From the NCBI GenBank assembly GCA_002706765.1, contig PAJV01000073.1, forward strand, positions 1 through 64,000: a stretch of DNA of 64,000 bases, read 5' to 3'. The position numbers and the translations under genes were made by a program. Source of the stretch: Gimesia sp. (GTDB taxonomy: Bacteria; Planctomycetota; Planctomycetia; Planctomycetales; Planctomycetaceae). This document shows, in pieces, positions 1 through 8,939 of this stretch; within the stretch, counting starts at the first letter, position 1; the number at the start of each line of letters is the position of its first letter. The notes beneath the pieces are model-generated. The model was given only the letters and a program-made list of their open reading frames with translations. It had not been told where the DNA came from and ran no database searches.

Positions 1-300
1 ACTGTCAGGTATATTACAATTACTTACGAGGTTTCCGGCTTACACGCTGCTGGTCCAATTCAAGGGAAACCTCTCGAACCGGGTAGCCCCGGATGCAATC
101 CGGGGTTGCCGCAGGCAACGGGAAACTGTCAGAGCAAACGCATAATTCAGAACAACAAAGCCAACCCGTTCATCGTAGGGGTCGACCCATGTGTCGACCC
201 GCCTGGCAAGTACCAACCCGGTATCGCGGCCAATGGGAACAGATAAAACCTCCCCATCAGAATTTTCGCACCATAAAAAACACAAATCCACCCACAAGGA
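1..300 (+). repeat. Intergenic three-hairpin repeat, copy 1
   Basis: Core at 81-215. Stem I is CCCCGGAT (87-94), loop GCA, ATCCGGGG (98-105). Stem II is GTTGCC, loop GCA, GGCAAC (105-119). Stem III is GGGTCGAC, loop CCATGT, GTCGACCC (179-200), a perfect 8 bp stem. The 5' part (1-80) matches the region before copy 6 (17413-17492), and the 3' part (about 220-285) matches loosely the region after copies 2, 4, 6 and 8. The element may extend beyond the left edge. Short open frames through it (for example 93-323) repeat from copy to copy only because the DNA repeats, so I do not call them genes. Confidence 0.85.
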
Positions 301-360
301 TCTTCACTCACTCCATGTCTTAACGTGTCATGGTACCTGTCATGTGATACTCTACCGCGC

Positions 361-393
361 ATAAAAAAACGCAGCCTGATTTAGACTGCGTTT
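361..393 (-). terminator. Rho-independent terminator of rpsU
   Basis: Read on the minus strand, AACGCAG, an 11-nt loop and CTGCGTT form a 7 bp stem followed by a run of T. It lies 27 bp after the rpsU stop codon. Confidence 0.8.
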
Positions 394-419
394 GATATCT
401 TTGATCGGTGTCTCAGTGA

Positions 420-617
420 CTACTGGTTACTCTGCAGACGAGACAGGCGGGCGCGACGCTCAGCACGGCGTCGGTTTCTACGGTTTTCATCGCTGGGCTT
501 TTCGTAATATTCACGACGTCGCATCTCTTTTTTGATACCAGCGTGTTCTACAATCTTGCGAAACCGTTTAACTGCCTCCTGAATTGATTCGTTTTCTCGT
601 AACCGAAGCTTAACCAC
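420..617 (-). CDS. rpsU: 30S ribosomal protein bS21
   Basis: This is small ribosomal subunit protein bS21, 65 residues, the usual length. The basic, arginine-rich sequence shows the family pattern: an N-terminal [10 protein letters not shown] segment, the middle [14 protein letters not shown] helix, a RRREYYEKP motif, and a C-terminal tail of alternating R/N and A residues. The start is a GTG preceded by AAAAGGTGAT, a good ribosome-binding site about 7 nt upstream. It stands alone between repeat copy 1 and thyX and ends in its own terminator. bS21 helps base pairing between the 16S 3' end and mRNA leaders. Identification is secure. Confidence 0.95.
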   Translation of the reverse strand: MVKLRLRENESIQEAVKRFRKIVEHAGIKKEMRRREYYEKPSDENRRNRRRAERRARLSRLQSNQ

Positions 618-848
618 TCAAATCACCTTTTCTTCTTCCTGATTTCAATAAAAGTTGTAACCATAACTAATTGAATATACATCGTCTCATCAGTGATGAG
701 AATTCAGACGTTTTCACCTGTAACAGGCCTGTGAACAGACCTCTCACTACAGAGTTGGAACGACAAAGATAACAAAACATGCAGGATCTGCAAAGCCAAC
801 GGCAGAAATACTCTTTGAATTTTTCACACAAAAGAGTACATACAGCCA

Positions 849-1760
849 CTAGCTCTCGGCTTTCAGAATCCCCAGCCGTTCCAGTTTAGACTGACATTCG
901 TCCCGTTCGCGGCTCCGTTTCAGGGATTTCCAGGTCTCATCCTGCACTTCCAGAAACGCTTCCTGGGAAAACGGGGGCACCAGTGATTTCTCGGCGGCAC
1001 TGGTCATCAGTCGCGCCAGCACTTCTTTATCCAGACGTGTCAGGAACAGGGCTCCCTGGCGATAATCCTCAAAAGCTTCCCAGACTACCGGAAACAGCGG
1101 CTTTACAATCGCTTCGCCAATCGCCCGTGAGTACTCCTGAATCTCCCACTGTGCATGGGAGTCCATTCGTAAACTCAAGAAGTGAATCAGGTTATGCAAA
1201 TCAATTTTCCAGTAGGCTTCGGTGTAAGTCGCCAGGGGCAGATCTTTTCGTGCCTGCTCGCGAGCCACGCCTGCTTCCAGCCGGGCTTCGTACACATCGC
1301 GGGCATGCTTCTGAAAAGCGGTCTCTTCTTCGGTCAGTTTCGTCCCTAAATTCTCAGCAAGCGGGGCATCACTGCCTTGTCGGTTCGAGCTCGCCTGGGT
1401 TCGCCATTCGCCGGGTAAGGTGGTCTGGGCTGAATCGATGGCGACGGAGTAGCGGGTACTGTATTCGTTCACATTCGCGGTCCGATGCCGAATCCACTGC
1501 CGCCAGCAGTCCATCGGAACCCGGACCAGGAACTTGAGTTCGGCCATTTCGAAGGGCGTACTGTGACGATGCCGCATCAGGTAGCGAATCAGCGTACGGT
1601 CATCGGAAACCCGTTTGGTTCCTTCCCCGTAACTGACGCGGGCTGCCTGAACAATCGAACTGTCATCGCCCATGACATCGACGAGACACACAAAACCATC
1701 ATTGAGAACCGGGATCTTTTTCCAGCGCAGTTCTTCAACGAGTTCAGACCGCTCCGTCAT
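849..1760 (-). CDS. thyX: FAD-dependent thymidylate synthase ThyX
   Basis: ThyX makes dTMP from dUMP using methylenetetrahydrofolate, FAD and NADPH; it replaces ThyA in many bacteria. The diagnostic motif RHRTANVNEYSTRYS, fitting RHRx7S, lies at about residues 91-105. The N-terminal part contains the substrate-side segment VQAARVSYGEGTK and a RHRHSTPFEMAELKF block, both typical. The protein is 303 residues, somewhat longer than bacterial ThyX of 220-250, with extra C-terminal sequence after about residue 250. I chose ATG at 1760 because GGGGAG stands about 9 nt before it; an in-frame GTG at 1769 is a weaker alternative. Confidence 0.93.
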   Translation of the reverse strand: MTERSELVEELRWKKIPVLNDGFVCLVDVMGDDSSIVQAARVSYGEGTKRVSDDRTLIRYLMRHRHSTPFEMAELKFLVRVPMDCWRQWIRHRTANVNEYSTRYSVAIDSAQTTLPGEWRTQASSNRQGSDAPLAENLGTKLTEEETAFQKHARDVYEARLEAGVAREQARKDLPLATYTEAYWKIDLHNLIHFLSLRMDSHAQWEIQEYSRAIGEAIVKPLFPVVWEAFEDYRQGALFLTRLDKEVLARLMTSAAEKSLVPPFSQEAFLEVQDETWKSLKRSRERDECQSKLERLGILKAES

Positions 1761-1942
1761 TGGGAACACTCCCCGAATGCGTTAAAAATGAAGTAGATTG
1801 GAATACCAGACGCGGCGGTAGAAACGATCGTTCCACCACAGCACATTTATAGTCAACCGCGTCCTCAAACGACACCGTACCGGCAGTGCCGTCTCTCAAA
1901 ATCAATAAAATCGACTGCGATTCCCGTAATTTGCAGGCACAA

Positions 1943-3007
1943 TCAGTAGACGCTCAGGCGGGAAGTAATGTCCACCGTGCGGTTTTCGCGTGATGATTTC
2001 AACGCGGCCAGCAGGATCTCCGTCACATGCCGGGCCGTCGCCGCATTCGATAAGGGGGGCTGAATCCCCTTCCGGATACAGTCAGCCCAGTGCTGATGCG
2101 AATTCTGCACCGGGTACGTCGACAGATCTACGATTTCTTCAATCAGCGGTGCGTCTTCATCCACCTGCGAACTGGGACAGTAATACCGCAGCGACTCTGC
2201 CTGGCGACTGCTGACCAGTTTTCCTTCTGTCCCATGCACGGAGAATTCATAGGTCCGGGCGGCATCACACCAGCCGGTCTGCGCTGTTCCCAGGGCACCG
2301 GTTTCGAATTCGAGAATCATCGACGCTGTGTCTTCCAGCTTCGTCGGCTTGGCCACGGTCGTCAGCTTCGCCGTGATCGACTTCACCGCGCCGGCGACTC
2401 CCACGAGGTTGGCAATCGCATACACGCCCATATCAAACAGCGCCCCGACATCCGCTTTGTCCGCATCGAAAAACCACAAATCGTCGGCGGGTTTCTCTTC
2501 CAGGATCTGCTGAATGCCCGCGTAATAAACTTCCGGCCCCCCATGACTGGCCCGCGCCTGGGCAGAGGAAATCGTGCCCAGTTTTCCGTCTTGAATATAA
2601 TTGCGACAGGCCAGTACATGCGGATTCGACATGTAGGGCAAAGCCAGTACCGTCTGATTGTGATTGTCGGTCGCTTCCACAAACGCATCTGCTTCATCCA
2701 TCGACGTGCTTAACGGCTTCTGCATAAAAACGTGTTTGCCTGCCTGGATGGCTTTGATTCCCCATTCCACATGCAGGGGATGCGGCAGTGCGATCGCCAC
2801 CGCGTTCACTTCTTCATCGTCAATGACGGCCTGATAATCGTGAGTGAAACGGGGCACATGAAACTTGCGACACAGCACATCCAGCCGCGACTGCTTCCGA
2901 CCGGCCAGCAGCACCACATCACAGTGATCCACGGTCTGCAGTTCCGGCAGATGCATCTTGGCGGCAATCCCACCCGCACCAATAATTCCGACTTTCAAAT
3001 GTTCCAT
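1943..3007 (-). CDS. Gfo/Idh/MocA family oxidoreductase
   Basis: This is a predicted cytoplasmic NAD(P)-dependent sugar or polyol dehydrogenase of the Gfo/Idh/MocA family, 354 residues. The N-terminal Rossmann motif GIIGAGGIAAKMHLPEL, the EVNAVAIALPHPLHVEWGIKAIQAGKHVFMQKPLSTS segment (the EKP-type motif appears here as QKP) and the second-domain AxxxxDMGVYAI segment are all family features. The substrate cannot be told. The start at 3007 is preceded by AGGAG; an upstream in-frame start at 3049 would add 14 residues before the Rossmann fold and has no such site. It is divergent from the VOC gene, with repeat copy 2 between them. Confidence 0.88.
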   Translation of the reverse strand: MEHLKVGIIGAGGIAAKMHLPELQTVDHCDVVLLAGRKQSRLDVLCRKFHVPRFTHDYQAVIDDEEVNAVAIALPHPLHVEWGIKAIQAGKHVFMQKPLSTSMDEADAFVEATDNHNQTVLALPYMSNPHVLACRNYIQDGKLGTISSAQARASHGGPEVYYAGIQQILEEKPADDLWFFDADKADVGALFDMGVYAIANLVGVAGAVKSITAKLTTVAKPTKLEDTASMILEFETGALGTAQTGWCDAARTYEFSVHGTEGKLVSSRQAESLRYYCPSSQVDEDAPLIEEIVDLSTYPVQNSHQHWADCIRKGIQPPLSNAATARHVTEILLAALKSSRENRTVDITSRLSVY

Positions 3008-3059
3008 CAATGTTTCTCCTGCTGCCTCTGCTCGCCACTTAACTGTCACCTCGTTGACA

Positions 3060-3360
3060 GCTTCAGTGTCTCTGTTTTAAAGCACGCTGTAAAGTCTCTC
3101 TTCGAACCCGACCAGAACAGACATTCAAAGAGATTCTCTACCACGAAAGTCACCAAAGAATCGAATGGGTAGCCCCGGATGTAATCCGGGGTTGCCGCAG
3201 GCAACAGGAAACTGTCAGAGCAAGCGCACAATTCAGAACAGAAAAGCCAATCGATTCATCGTAGGGGCCGTCCCATGTGTCGACCCGCCTGGCGAGTATC
3301 AACCCGTTTCACATCACAATGGGAATAGAAAGCTGAAACGGCAGGAACCTTTTTATACCA
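3060..3360 (+). repeat. Intergenic three-hairpin repeat, copy 2
   Basis: Core at 3167-3305. Stem I is CCCCGGAT, loop GTA, ATCCGGGG (a one-base loop change); stem II GTTGCC/GGCAAC is intact. Stem III is damaged: GCCGTC, CCATGT, GTCGAC pairs only in part. The upstream flank holds a CTACCACGAAA motif at about 3138-3149 and the downstream flank resembles that of copy 1. The element fills the gap between the divergent oxidoreductase and VOC genes, so their promoters must lie within or beside it. Confidence 0.85.
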
Positions 3361-3481
3361 CGGGTTGAGAATTCGAATTATTTTTCCTCCCACTTTGAAC
3401 TGTCATCTCCCTCGCGGTAGAATCAGATCTGCAAAAAAAGGTGACAGACAAAATCAATTTCAACGGTTTCAGGGAACTGCC

Positions 3482-3826
3482 ATGCGAGAATTTCATCATG
3501 TCGGCGTGATTACCGATGATCCACAGCCTGGCGAAATTTATGTTCCGGAAACAAAAGTCTTCGTCACCAATCCCAACGAGCATCCTTACAAAATTGAATA
3601 CCTGCGTTTCGAAGCCGACACCCCGGTTACCGGGCCGGTCCGCAATCAGCCGCACATCGCCTTTAAAGTCCCGGATATCGACGAAGAAATAAAAGGCCTC
3701 GAAATCCTGCTGGGCCCGTTCCAGGCGATGGAAAATCTGAAAGTCGTGTTTGTGCTGATTGATGGTGCCGTGTATGAATTCATGGAGTTCACTGAAGGTT
3801 CTGAATTTGGAGAGTTTGAGCAATGA
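3482..3826 (+). CDS. VOC (glyoxalase-like) family protein
   Basis: This is a 114-residue protein of the vicinal oxygen chelate fold. It shows EFHHVGVITDDPQPGE near the start, an internal RNQPHIAFKVPDIDEEIKG segment and a C-terminal AVYEFMEFTE segment; the paired histidines and glutamate are at positions where VOC proteins bind metal. No specific reaction can be assigned. ATG 3482 begins the conserved domain directly; the frame is open further upstream (to 3365) but that part is low-complexity and overlaps the promoter region. Its stop overlaps the ATG of the next gene (ATGA), so the two are translationally coupled. Confidence 0.8.
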   Translation: MREFHHVGVITDDPQPGEIYVPETKVFVTNPNEHPYKIEYLRFEADTPVTGPVRNQPHIAFKVPDIDEEIKGLEILLGPFQAMENLKVVFVLIDGAVYEFMEFTEGSEFGEFEQ

Positions 3827-4881
3827 GTCACCCACTTCGCGTCACCTGTATTCCTTTGAGTCTGCTTCTGCTGGTTTTATTCTGCATTCCGGCTTCCAGT
3901 CATGCGGAAGAACCGAAAACGCTCCGCATCGGTATCATCGGTCTGGATACATCACACTCCAGCAACTTCTCTCAAATCCTGAACGATCCTGATTCAAAAT
4001 ACGAAGAATTCAAACACTGCAAAGTGGTCGCCGCTTATCCACAGGGAAGCCGTTCCATCAAAGAGAGTCTGGAAAGCGTTCCGGAAATTACGGAAGCGGT
4101 GAAAAAGCAGGGCGTGGAAATCGTTCCCAGTATCGAAGCTTTGCTTGAGAAGGTAGATGCTGTCCTGCTGGAAAGTAATGATGGTCGGGTGCATCTGGAA
4201 CAGGCGCTGCCGGTCTTGAAAGCGGGCAAGCCGCTGTTTGTCGACAAACCGATCGCCGGTGATCTGACCGATGTCATCGCCATCTACGAGGCCGCGGAAC
4301 ATTTCAAAACGCCTGTCTTCAGTTCCTCTTCACTGCGATACACGGACGGAGCCAAACAGATTAACGGCGGCGTGATTGGTGAAATCATCGGCTGCGACGC
4401 CTATAGCCCCTGTCCGGTGGAAAGCACGCACCCCGACTTTTACTGGTACGGCATTCACGGTGTTGAGACCCTGTACACGATCATGGGGCCCGGCTGCGAA
4501 ACCGTCGTGCGCGTCCATACCCCCGAAACCGACCTGGCCGTCGGCACCTGGAAAACAGGTCGCATCGGCACCTTTCGCGGGCGGCGCAAAGCCGACAATG
4601 GCTACCAGGGCGGCTATGGCGGCACGGCATTCGGCACGAAAGGCATCGCACAGATCGGCAGCTTCAGTGGTTATGAACCGCTGCTGGTCGAAGTCGTCAA
4701 ATTCTTCCGCACGGGCAAAGCGCCAGTTACGCCGGCAGAGTCGATCGAAATCTACACGTTCATGTCAGCCGCTGATCTGAGCAGACAGAAAGCGGGCACC
4801 CCGGTCAAGCTCGCCGATGTCGAGAGCCAGGCAAGGGAAGCCGCCAGGAAAAAACTGGCCTCGTATCTGCAGAACCCCTAA
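3823..4881 (+). CDS. Exported Gfo/Idh/MocA family oxidoreductase
   Basis: This is a 352-residue oxidoreductase with an N-terminal signal peptide (hydrophobic stretch about residues 8-26, ending PASSHAEE), so it probably acts in the periplasm. The Rossmann region is IGIIGLDTSHSSNF, not the classic GxGxxG, and the catalytic-side motif is KPLFVDKPIAGD, where DKP replaces EKP. Such exported, cofactor-retaining members are common in Planctomycetota, where Tat export of folded protein is usual, but no twin arginine is visible here. It overlaps the VOC gene by 4 bp, which suggests a joint function. Substrate unknown. Confidence 0.85.
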   Translation: MSHPLRVTCIPLSLLLLVLFCIPASSHAEEPKTLRIGIIGLDTSHSSNFSQILNDPDSKYEEFKHCKVVAAYPQGSRSIKESLESVPEITEAVKKQGVEIVPSIEALLEKVDAVLLESNDGRVHLEQALPVLKAGKPLFVDKPIAGDLTDVIAIYEAAEHFKTPVFSSSSLRYTDGAKQINGGVIGEIIGCDAYSPCPVESTHPDFYWYGIHGVETLYTIMGPGCETVVRVHTPETDLAVGTWKTGRIGTFRGRRKADNGYQGGYGGTAFGTKGIAQIGSFSGYEPLLVEVVKFFRTGKAPVTPAESIEIYTFMSAADLSRQKAGTPVKLADVESQAREAARKKLASYLQNP

Positions 4882-4973
4882 AAAGGTGACAACACCAAAA
4901 CGCTCTATCGGTTTTTTTGTGTGTTGTGAATGACAAATATTGGCAAGATAACCGGGCTGCAAATAGCCGGTTT

Positions 4974-5246
4974 TCAATATGTGACGATCGATCCCCAGAA
5001 CCAGAGCCACATCATCATGTAGAAACCTAATGCTGTCTCAAGAATCGTGAATTCAGAAAGCCAAATCACAGGAGCGTAAATCTTCAAGACCGGTTCACAA
5101 CCAGACAACCCAAAGAAAGCATATGTGGTTGAATAAGCGGGACCGAAACTCAGTATATACGCAATCAGAACCAAGAAGACCGATTTGAAGGACTGTCGTA
5201 ACCGTTTAATGGTCGCTTGAGATCTTGATGCATTGACATCAGACAT
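4974..5246 (-). CDS. Small hypothetical membrane protein
   Basis: This is a 90-residue protein I do not recognise. After a polar N-terminus rich in S, R and K it has two hydrophobic stretches, about residues 22-46 and 60-88, the second ending in a tryptophan-rich MMMWLWFWG segment, which fits a two-helix membrane protein. The frame is open and has an ATG at 5246. It sits alone between two convergent-facing transcription units. No partner is evident. It could be a spurious frame, but the composition is that of a real membrane protein. Confidence 0.5.
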   Translation of the reverse strand: MSDVNASRSQATIKRLRQSFKSVFLVLIAYILSFGPAYSTTYAFFGLSGCEPVLKIYAPVIWLSEFTILETALGFYMMMWLWFWGSIVTY

Positions 5247-5356
5247 TGTTATGTTTCCGTTCTGGATAGCGTTAATCCAAAGCAGGAATCATATAGAATT
5301 CGGCTTTATGAAAACAACAGGAGTTTATTGTTTATTGAAACCCACCATTTTTCTTT

Positions 5357-6985
5357 TTAGCTCACAGCCGACTCCGCTTCGCAGCAGTTGGCGATGATGT
5401 TGACCAGCTTTCTGCGGTCGATGGGTTTTGTCAGGTGTTCATTGCAGCCGACGCTGATGCATTTTTCCCGATCCCCTTCCATGGCATTGGCCGTCAGGGA
5501 AATGATCGGACCCGGATATCCCTGTTCACGAATTCGGCGTGTCGCGCCATAGCCATCCAGGATCGGCATCTGCATATCCATCAGGATCACATCATACAGC
5601 AGTCCGATTTCCATGGACCGCATTGCCGCCTGCAGAGCCGCTTCTCCATTTTCCGCGACCGAAACTTCTGCTCCCGATTTCCTAAGAATAAAACTGATTA
5701 ACTTCTGATTGTCCGGGCCGTCTTCCGCCAGCAGAACCGTTCTGCCCTTCAGGGACAGGACCTGCTCTTCAGATTGTGTGCTCGCATTGAAATTTATAGA
5801 GAACTCGTTCTCGTGCTGCTGCAATTCCTGCAGCAGTTCGATGCCATCCAGATTGCCCGTTTTTACGGTCGCACTGAATTGTGACCCCCGGTTCATTTCG
5901 CTGGTCACAGAGATATCACCACCCAGCACATCCGCCAGGCGTTTGCAGATGGTCAGCCCCAGTCCCGTTCCACCATATTTTCGGGTGGTAGAAGAATCGG
6001 CCTGCGAAAACGGACGGAACAGACCAGCCATCTGAGATTCCGTCATCCCGATTCCCTGGTCGATCACCGTAAACTGAACCTGCGGTTCTCCCCCTGGATT
6101 TTCCAGGAAGGATGTATCCAGGCGAATCGTGCCGACTTCCGTAAATTTGATGGCGTTGCCGATCAGGTTGATCAGAATCTGCCGAATCCGCGTCGGGTCG
6201 GAATGAATTTCCGCGGGGAGAGGGAACTGATAGCTGGCTTCCAGTTTCAACCCCTTGGCTTCTGCCCGGACCTGAACCAGTTCCAGCACTTCTTCCACGA
6301 TCGTCTGCGGCGAACAGCGAATGGATTCGACATCCAGTTTTCCCGCCTCGATTTTTGACAGATCCAGGATGTCGTTGATCAGTTCCATCAGGTGTCCGCC
6401 ATTGCGTTTGATGGTATCCAGCGAATCGGTGATCAGCTCGGGCAGCTGCAGCGACTTTGCTTCCAGTTCCAGGATTTCGGTATACCCCAGAATGGCGGTC
6501 ATCGGCGTACGGATCTCATGACTCATATTTGCCAGAAAGGCGCTCTTAGACTGGTTTGCTGCTTCGGCCTGCTGTCGTAATGTTTTCTGTTCGCGAAGCA
6601 GTTGCAGGGCACGAATCGCATTTCGGACTCGTGCTTTGATTTCGGAATCGGTTGCCGGCTTGGGAATATAGTCGAACGCGCCTTCCTCAAATGCGCGGGT
6701 AATCCCTTTACCATCGTTTTGAGACGTCACCATGATCACGGCGACTTCGTCGACCTTAAAGTTCGCACGCACTTCCTGCAGCACCGCAAAACCGTCCAGA
6801 ACCGGCATCTCTACATCCAGCAGGACCAGGTCCGGTTTCAGTTCATGGACTTTCTGGCGACCTTCTTCACCATCGGCGGCGGTATGAAGTTCGTATCCAT
6901 CCAGTTCGAGCGCCTTGGCAAGAATACGCCGTACCACGTCCGAATCGTCGACGATCAATATTTTCGAGGGCTGTTTACTGCTCAT
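5357..6985 (-). CDS. Hybrid histidine kinase with receivers at both ends
   Basis: This is a 542-residue cytoplasmic signalling protein with the order receiver - HisKA - HATPase - receiver. The first receiver has DD near residues 13-14, phospho-acceptor D57 (LVLLDVEMPVLDG) and K109 (YIPKP). The dimerisation domain carries the phospho-histidine H156 in NMSHEIRTPMTAILG. The ATPase domain shows the N box (LIGNAIKFTE), G1 (DQGIGM) and G2 (GGTGLGL) motifs. The C-terminal receiver has VILMDMQMPILDG and HLTKP. There is no membrane or sensor domain, so input probably arrives by phosphorylation of the N-terminal receiver. No output regulator is adjacent. Confidence 0.92.
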   Translation of the reverse strand: MSSKQPSKILIVDDSDVVRRILAKALELDGYELHTAADGEEGRQKVHELKPDLVLLDVEMPVLDGFAVLQEVRANFKVDEVAVIMVTSQNDGKGITRAFEEGAFDYIPKPATDSEIKARVRNAIRALQLLREQKTLRQQAEAANQSKSAFLANMSHEIRTPMTAILGYTEILELEAKSLQLPELITDSLDTIKRNGGHLMELINDILDLSKIEAGKLDVESIRCSPQTIVEEVLELVQVRAEAKGLKLEASYQFPLPAEIHSDPTRIRQILINLIGNAIKFTEVGTIRLDTSFLENPGGEPQVQFTVIDQGIGMTESQMAGLFRPFSQADSSTTRKYGGTGLGLTICKRLADVLGGDISVTSEMNRGSQFSATVKTGNLDGIELLQELQQHENEFSINFNASTQSEEQVLSLKGRTVLLAEDGPDNQKLISFILRKSGAEVSVAENGEAALQAAMRSMEIGLLYDVILMDMQMPILDGYGATRRIREQGYPGPIISLTANAMEGDREKCISVGCNEHLTKPIDRRKLVNIIANCCEAESAVS

Positions 6986-7215
6986 ATTGTTTTCTGTCTG
7001 TGCCTGAGATGACAGTTTTTTAACCGGGTAAGTTTACCCAAATTTAGGTCAGAGATTGACGCTAAGTTGAGCAAGTGCAGTGTTTTCCCTCAGTTTTAAA
7101 ATGAACATTTCGCGCAGGTTCCGATTAAAAGAGTTAAATCAGCTGTCACAGAAAGTTCAGTGCGGGAGAAGGCCCCCACACGTTTTCAGGTATTTCCCAA
7201 ATCCTTGAGTTACGT

Positions 7216-8124
7216 TCAGTCATCAGAGATACGTAATGCAGGAAGTTCCTGTTTGAGCGAGTCCAGCACCTCATCGGAAACGCCGGTATTGCTCAGGCTC
7301 AACTCCACCAGTTCAGGTGTCGCAGACAGATATTTCACCCCAGCATCCGTAACCGCGGTGTGATCGAGCACCAGCACTTTCAGATGCGGCAGCCGGGCCA
7401 GCATTTTCAAACCCGTGTCGGTGATCTGGGTGCCATCCAGTTGCAAAGTTTCCAGATTGCGGCATTCGGAAAGTACTGCTGCCGTACGATCGGTGACCTG
7501 GCAGTTTGACAGGAGAAGTGTCACTAAAGTTTCTTTTTCTGACACATGTTTCAATGCGTCCAATTCTTCTTCCTGAAAAGTGGAACCTGCCAGACTGATG
7601 CTTTTCAGTCTTTTTTCCTTTAACAGAGACGTCAGAACTGATTTTTCAAGCTGGGATGCCTCGATTGTCAGATGTCTTAACTGGGGGATTTGCGTCAGCG
7701 CAGCTGCCCGTTTTTGATCTATCTGAAAACCTGATAAATAGAGTTCTTCCAGCTTGTGAAACTCTGGTAACAGAGCAAATAGGTCATCGACCTCCTCGGG
7801 ACTGCTTTCAGGCTGCCACTTCCAATCCATCCAGGTCACAGAACGATGATAATTTAGAAAAGGCTTGGGAATAAAAGCGGGACCTGGCATTGTGCCATAA
7901 TCATGAATCGTGATATCCCCTGCTTCATTCTCGTCGAAGACCAGCAATTGCGCCTTCTGATTCTGGAAGGCAGAAACATTTGAATGAAATCGCATGACCA
8001 GAAAGACTGACCAGACGACTAATGCGCAAATTGCAATGAGAGCAGCAATCAGCCCCCGGCGGAGGAGAATCCGTCTGTTCTTTTGGTTCAATCGAACAGG
8101 TTCGGTTTCGACATTGGCACTCAT
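7216..8124 (-). CDS. Membrane-anchored leucine-rich-repeat protein
   Basis: This is a 302-residue protein with one membrane helix at about residues 24-44 and then a series of leucine-rich repeats of about 23-24 residues, with units such as LETLQLDGTQITDTGLKMLARLPHLKVLVLDHTAVTDAG (the cysteine-containing, ribonuclease-inhibitor-like type). The repeats would face the periplasm. LRRs bind proteins; the partner is unknown. ATG 8124 is preceded by GAGG; an in-frame ATG at 8163 would overlap the upstream SDR gene and has no binding site. It is the last gene of a same-strand run. Confidence 0.8.
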   Translation of the reverse strand: MSANVETEPVRLNQKNRRILLRRGLIAALIAICALVVWSVFLVMRFHSNVSAFQNQKAQLLVFDENEAGDITIHDYGTMPGPAFIPKPFLNYHRSVTWMDWKWQPESSPEEVDDLFALLPEFHKLEELYLSGFQIDQKRAAALTQIPQLRHLTIEASQLEKSVLTSLLKEKRLKSISLAGSTFQEEELDALKHVSEKETLVTLLLSNCQVTDRTAAVLSECRNLETLQLDGTQITDTGLKMLARLPHLKVLVLDHTAVTDAGVKYLSATPELVELSLSNTGVSDEVLDSLKQELPALRISDD

Positions 8125-8140
8125 CTCAGCCTCAACTATT

Positions 8141-8914
8141 TCAGCGGGCCGTCCACCCGCCATCGACGGTGACCATGCTGCCCGTCATATAGCTGGATGC
8201 ATCGCTGGCCAGAAAGATCGCCGCGCCCTGGATCTCTTCCATCCGCGCCCAGCGGTTCATCGCCACTGCACCCACGATGAATTTCTTGATCTCTTCGGTT
8301 TCGGCGAACGGTTCATTCATGGGCGTCAGAAACGGTCCGGGGCAGATCGCGTTACAGGTGATTCCGTATTCACACAGTTCCAGCCCGAGGGCGCGTGTCA
8401 TCTGCACGATGGCTCCTTTGCTGGAAGTGTAGGGCGTGCGGTTCGACATGCCCACCAGCCCCAGCGTACTTGCCAGGTTGATGATCTTTCCGTATTGTGC
8501 GTTTTTCATGTGGGGAACGACCGAACGCACGCACAACCAGGGGCCGGTGACGTTCACGTTCTGCACGTCCTGAAACTCTTCGAGTGTGATGTCATCGATG
8601 GGGCCGCGAATGTTGATTCCCGCGTTATTGATCAGAATATCAATCTTGCCGAACTCCGAGATCGCCCGTTCTGTCATCGCGGCGACCTGGTCCGCATCGG
8701 TTACATCGGCGGCCATGCCGATGACCTTGTTGCCATAGTCGGACTGGATCTGGGCTGCTGTCGCTTCGACTTCATCCTGGTTGCGACTGGTGAGCAGTAA
8801 GTTCGCGCCCGCTGAAGCCAGGCCTTCTGCCATCGCGGCACCCAGCCCCTTGGAACCGCCGGTAATAATGGCGACACGACCAGTTAAATCGAACAGTTTG
8901 ATTCCAGGCAGCAT
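8141..8914 (-). CDS. SDR family oxidoreductase (gluconate 5-dehydrogenase-like)
   Basis: This is a 257-residue classical short-chain dehydrogenase/reductase. The cofactor motif TGGSKGLG lies at 18-25, NNAG at 96-99, and the catalytic triad is S149, Y162 and K166 (YTSSK). The C-terminus ends MTGSMVTVDGGW, typical of the gluconate 5-dehydrogenase/3-oxoacyl reductase-like group. By family it reduces or oxidises a hydroxyl or keto group of a sugar acid, but the substrate is an inference only. It follows nadB on the same strand with a 25 bp gap, so the two may be co-transcribed. Confidence 0.85.
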   Translation of the reverse strand: MLPGIKLFDLTGRVAIITGGSKGLGAAMAEGLASAGANLLLTSRNQDEVEATAAQIQSDYGNKVIGMAADVTDADQVAAMTERAISEFGKIDILINNAGINIRGPIDDITLEEFQDVQNVNVTGPWLCVRSVVPHMKNAQYGKIINLASTLGLVGMSNRTPYTSSKGAIVQMTRALGLELCEYGITCNAICPGPFLTPMNEPFAETEEIKKFIVGAVAMNRWARMEEIQGAAIFLASDASSYMTGSMVTVDGGWTAR

Positions 8915-8939
8915 GGGTCATCCTTCTTCAGACAGTGGT

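Noticed and set aside
93..323. Open frame with a recurring peptide across repeat copies (also at 12602, 17063, 17290, 18410)
   Set aside because: The frames follow the repeat DNA and its stems; they differ in start and end, lack binding sites and have no protein-like pattern.
667..849. 60-residue cysteine-rich frame between rpsU and thyX
   Set aside because: No ribosome-binding site, odd composition, and it abuts the thyX stop; looks like chance.
4889..4930. Terminator after the exported oxidoreductase
   Set aside because: CAACAC and GTGTTG can pair but the loop is about 25 nt and the T-run is inside the loop.
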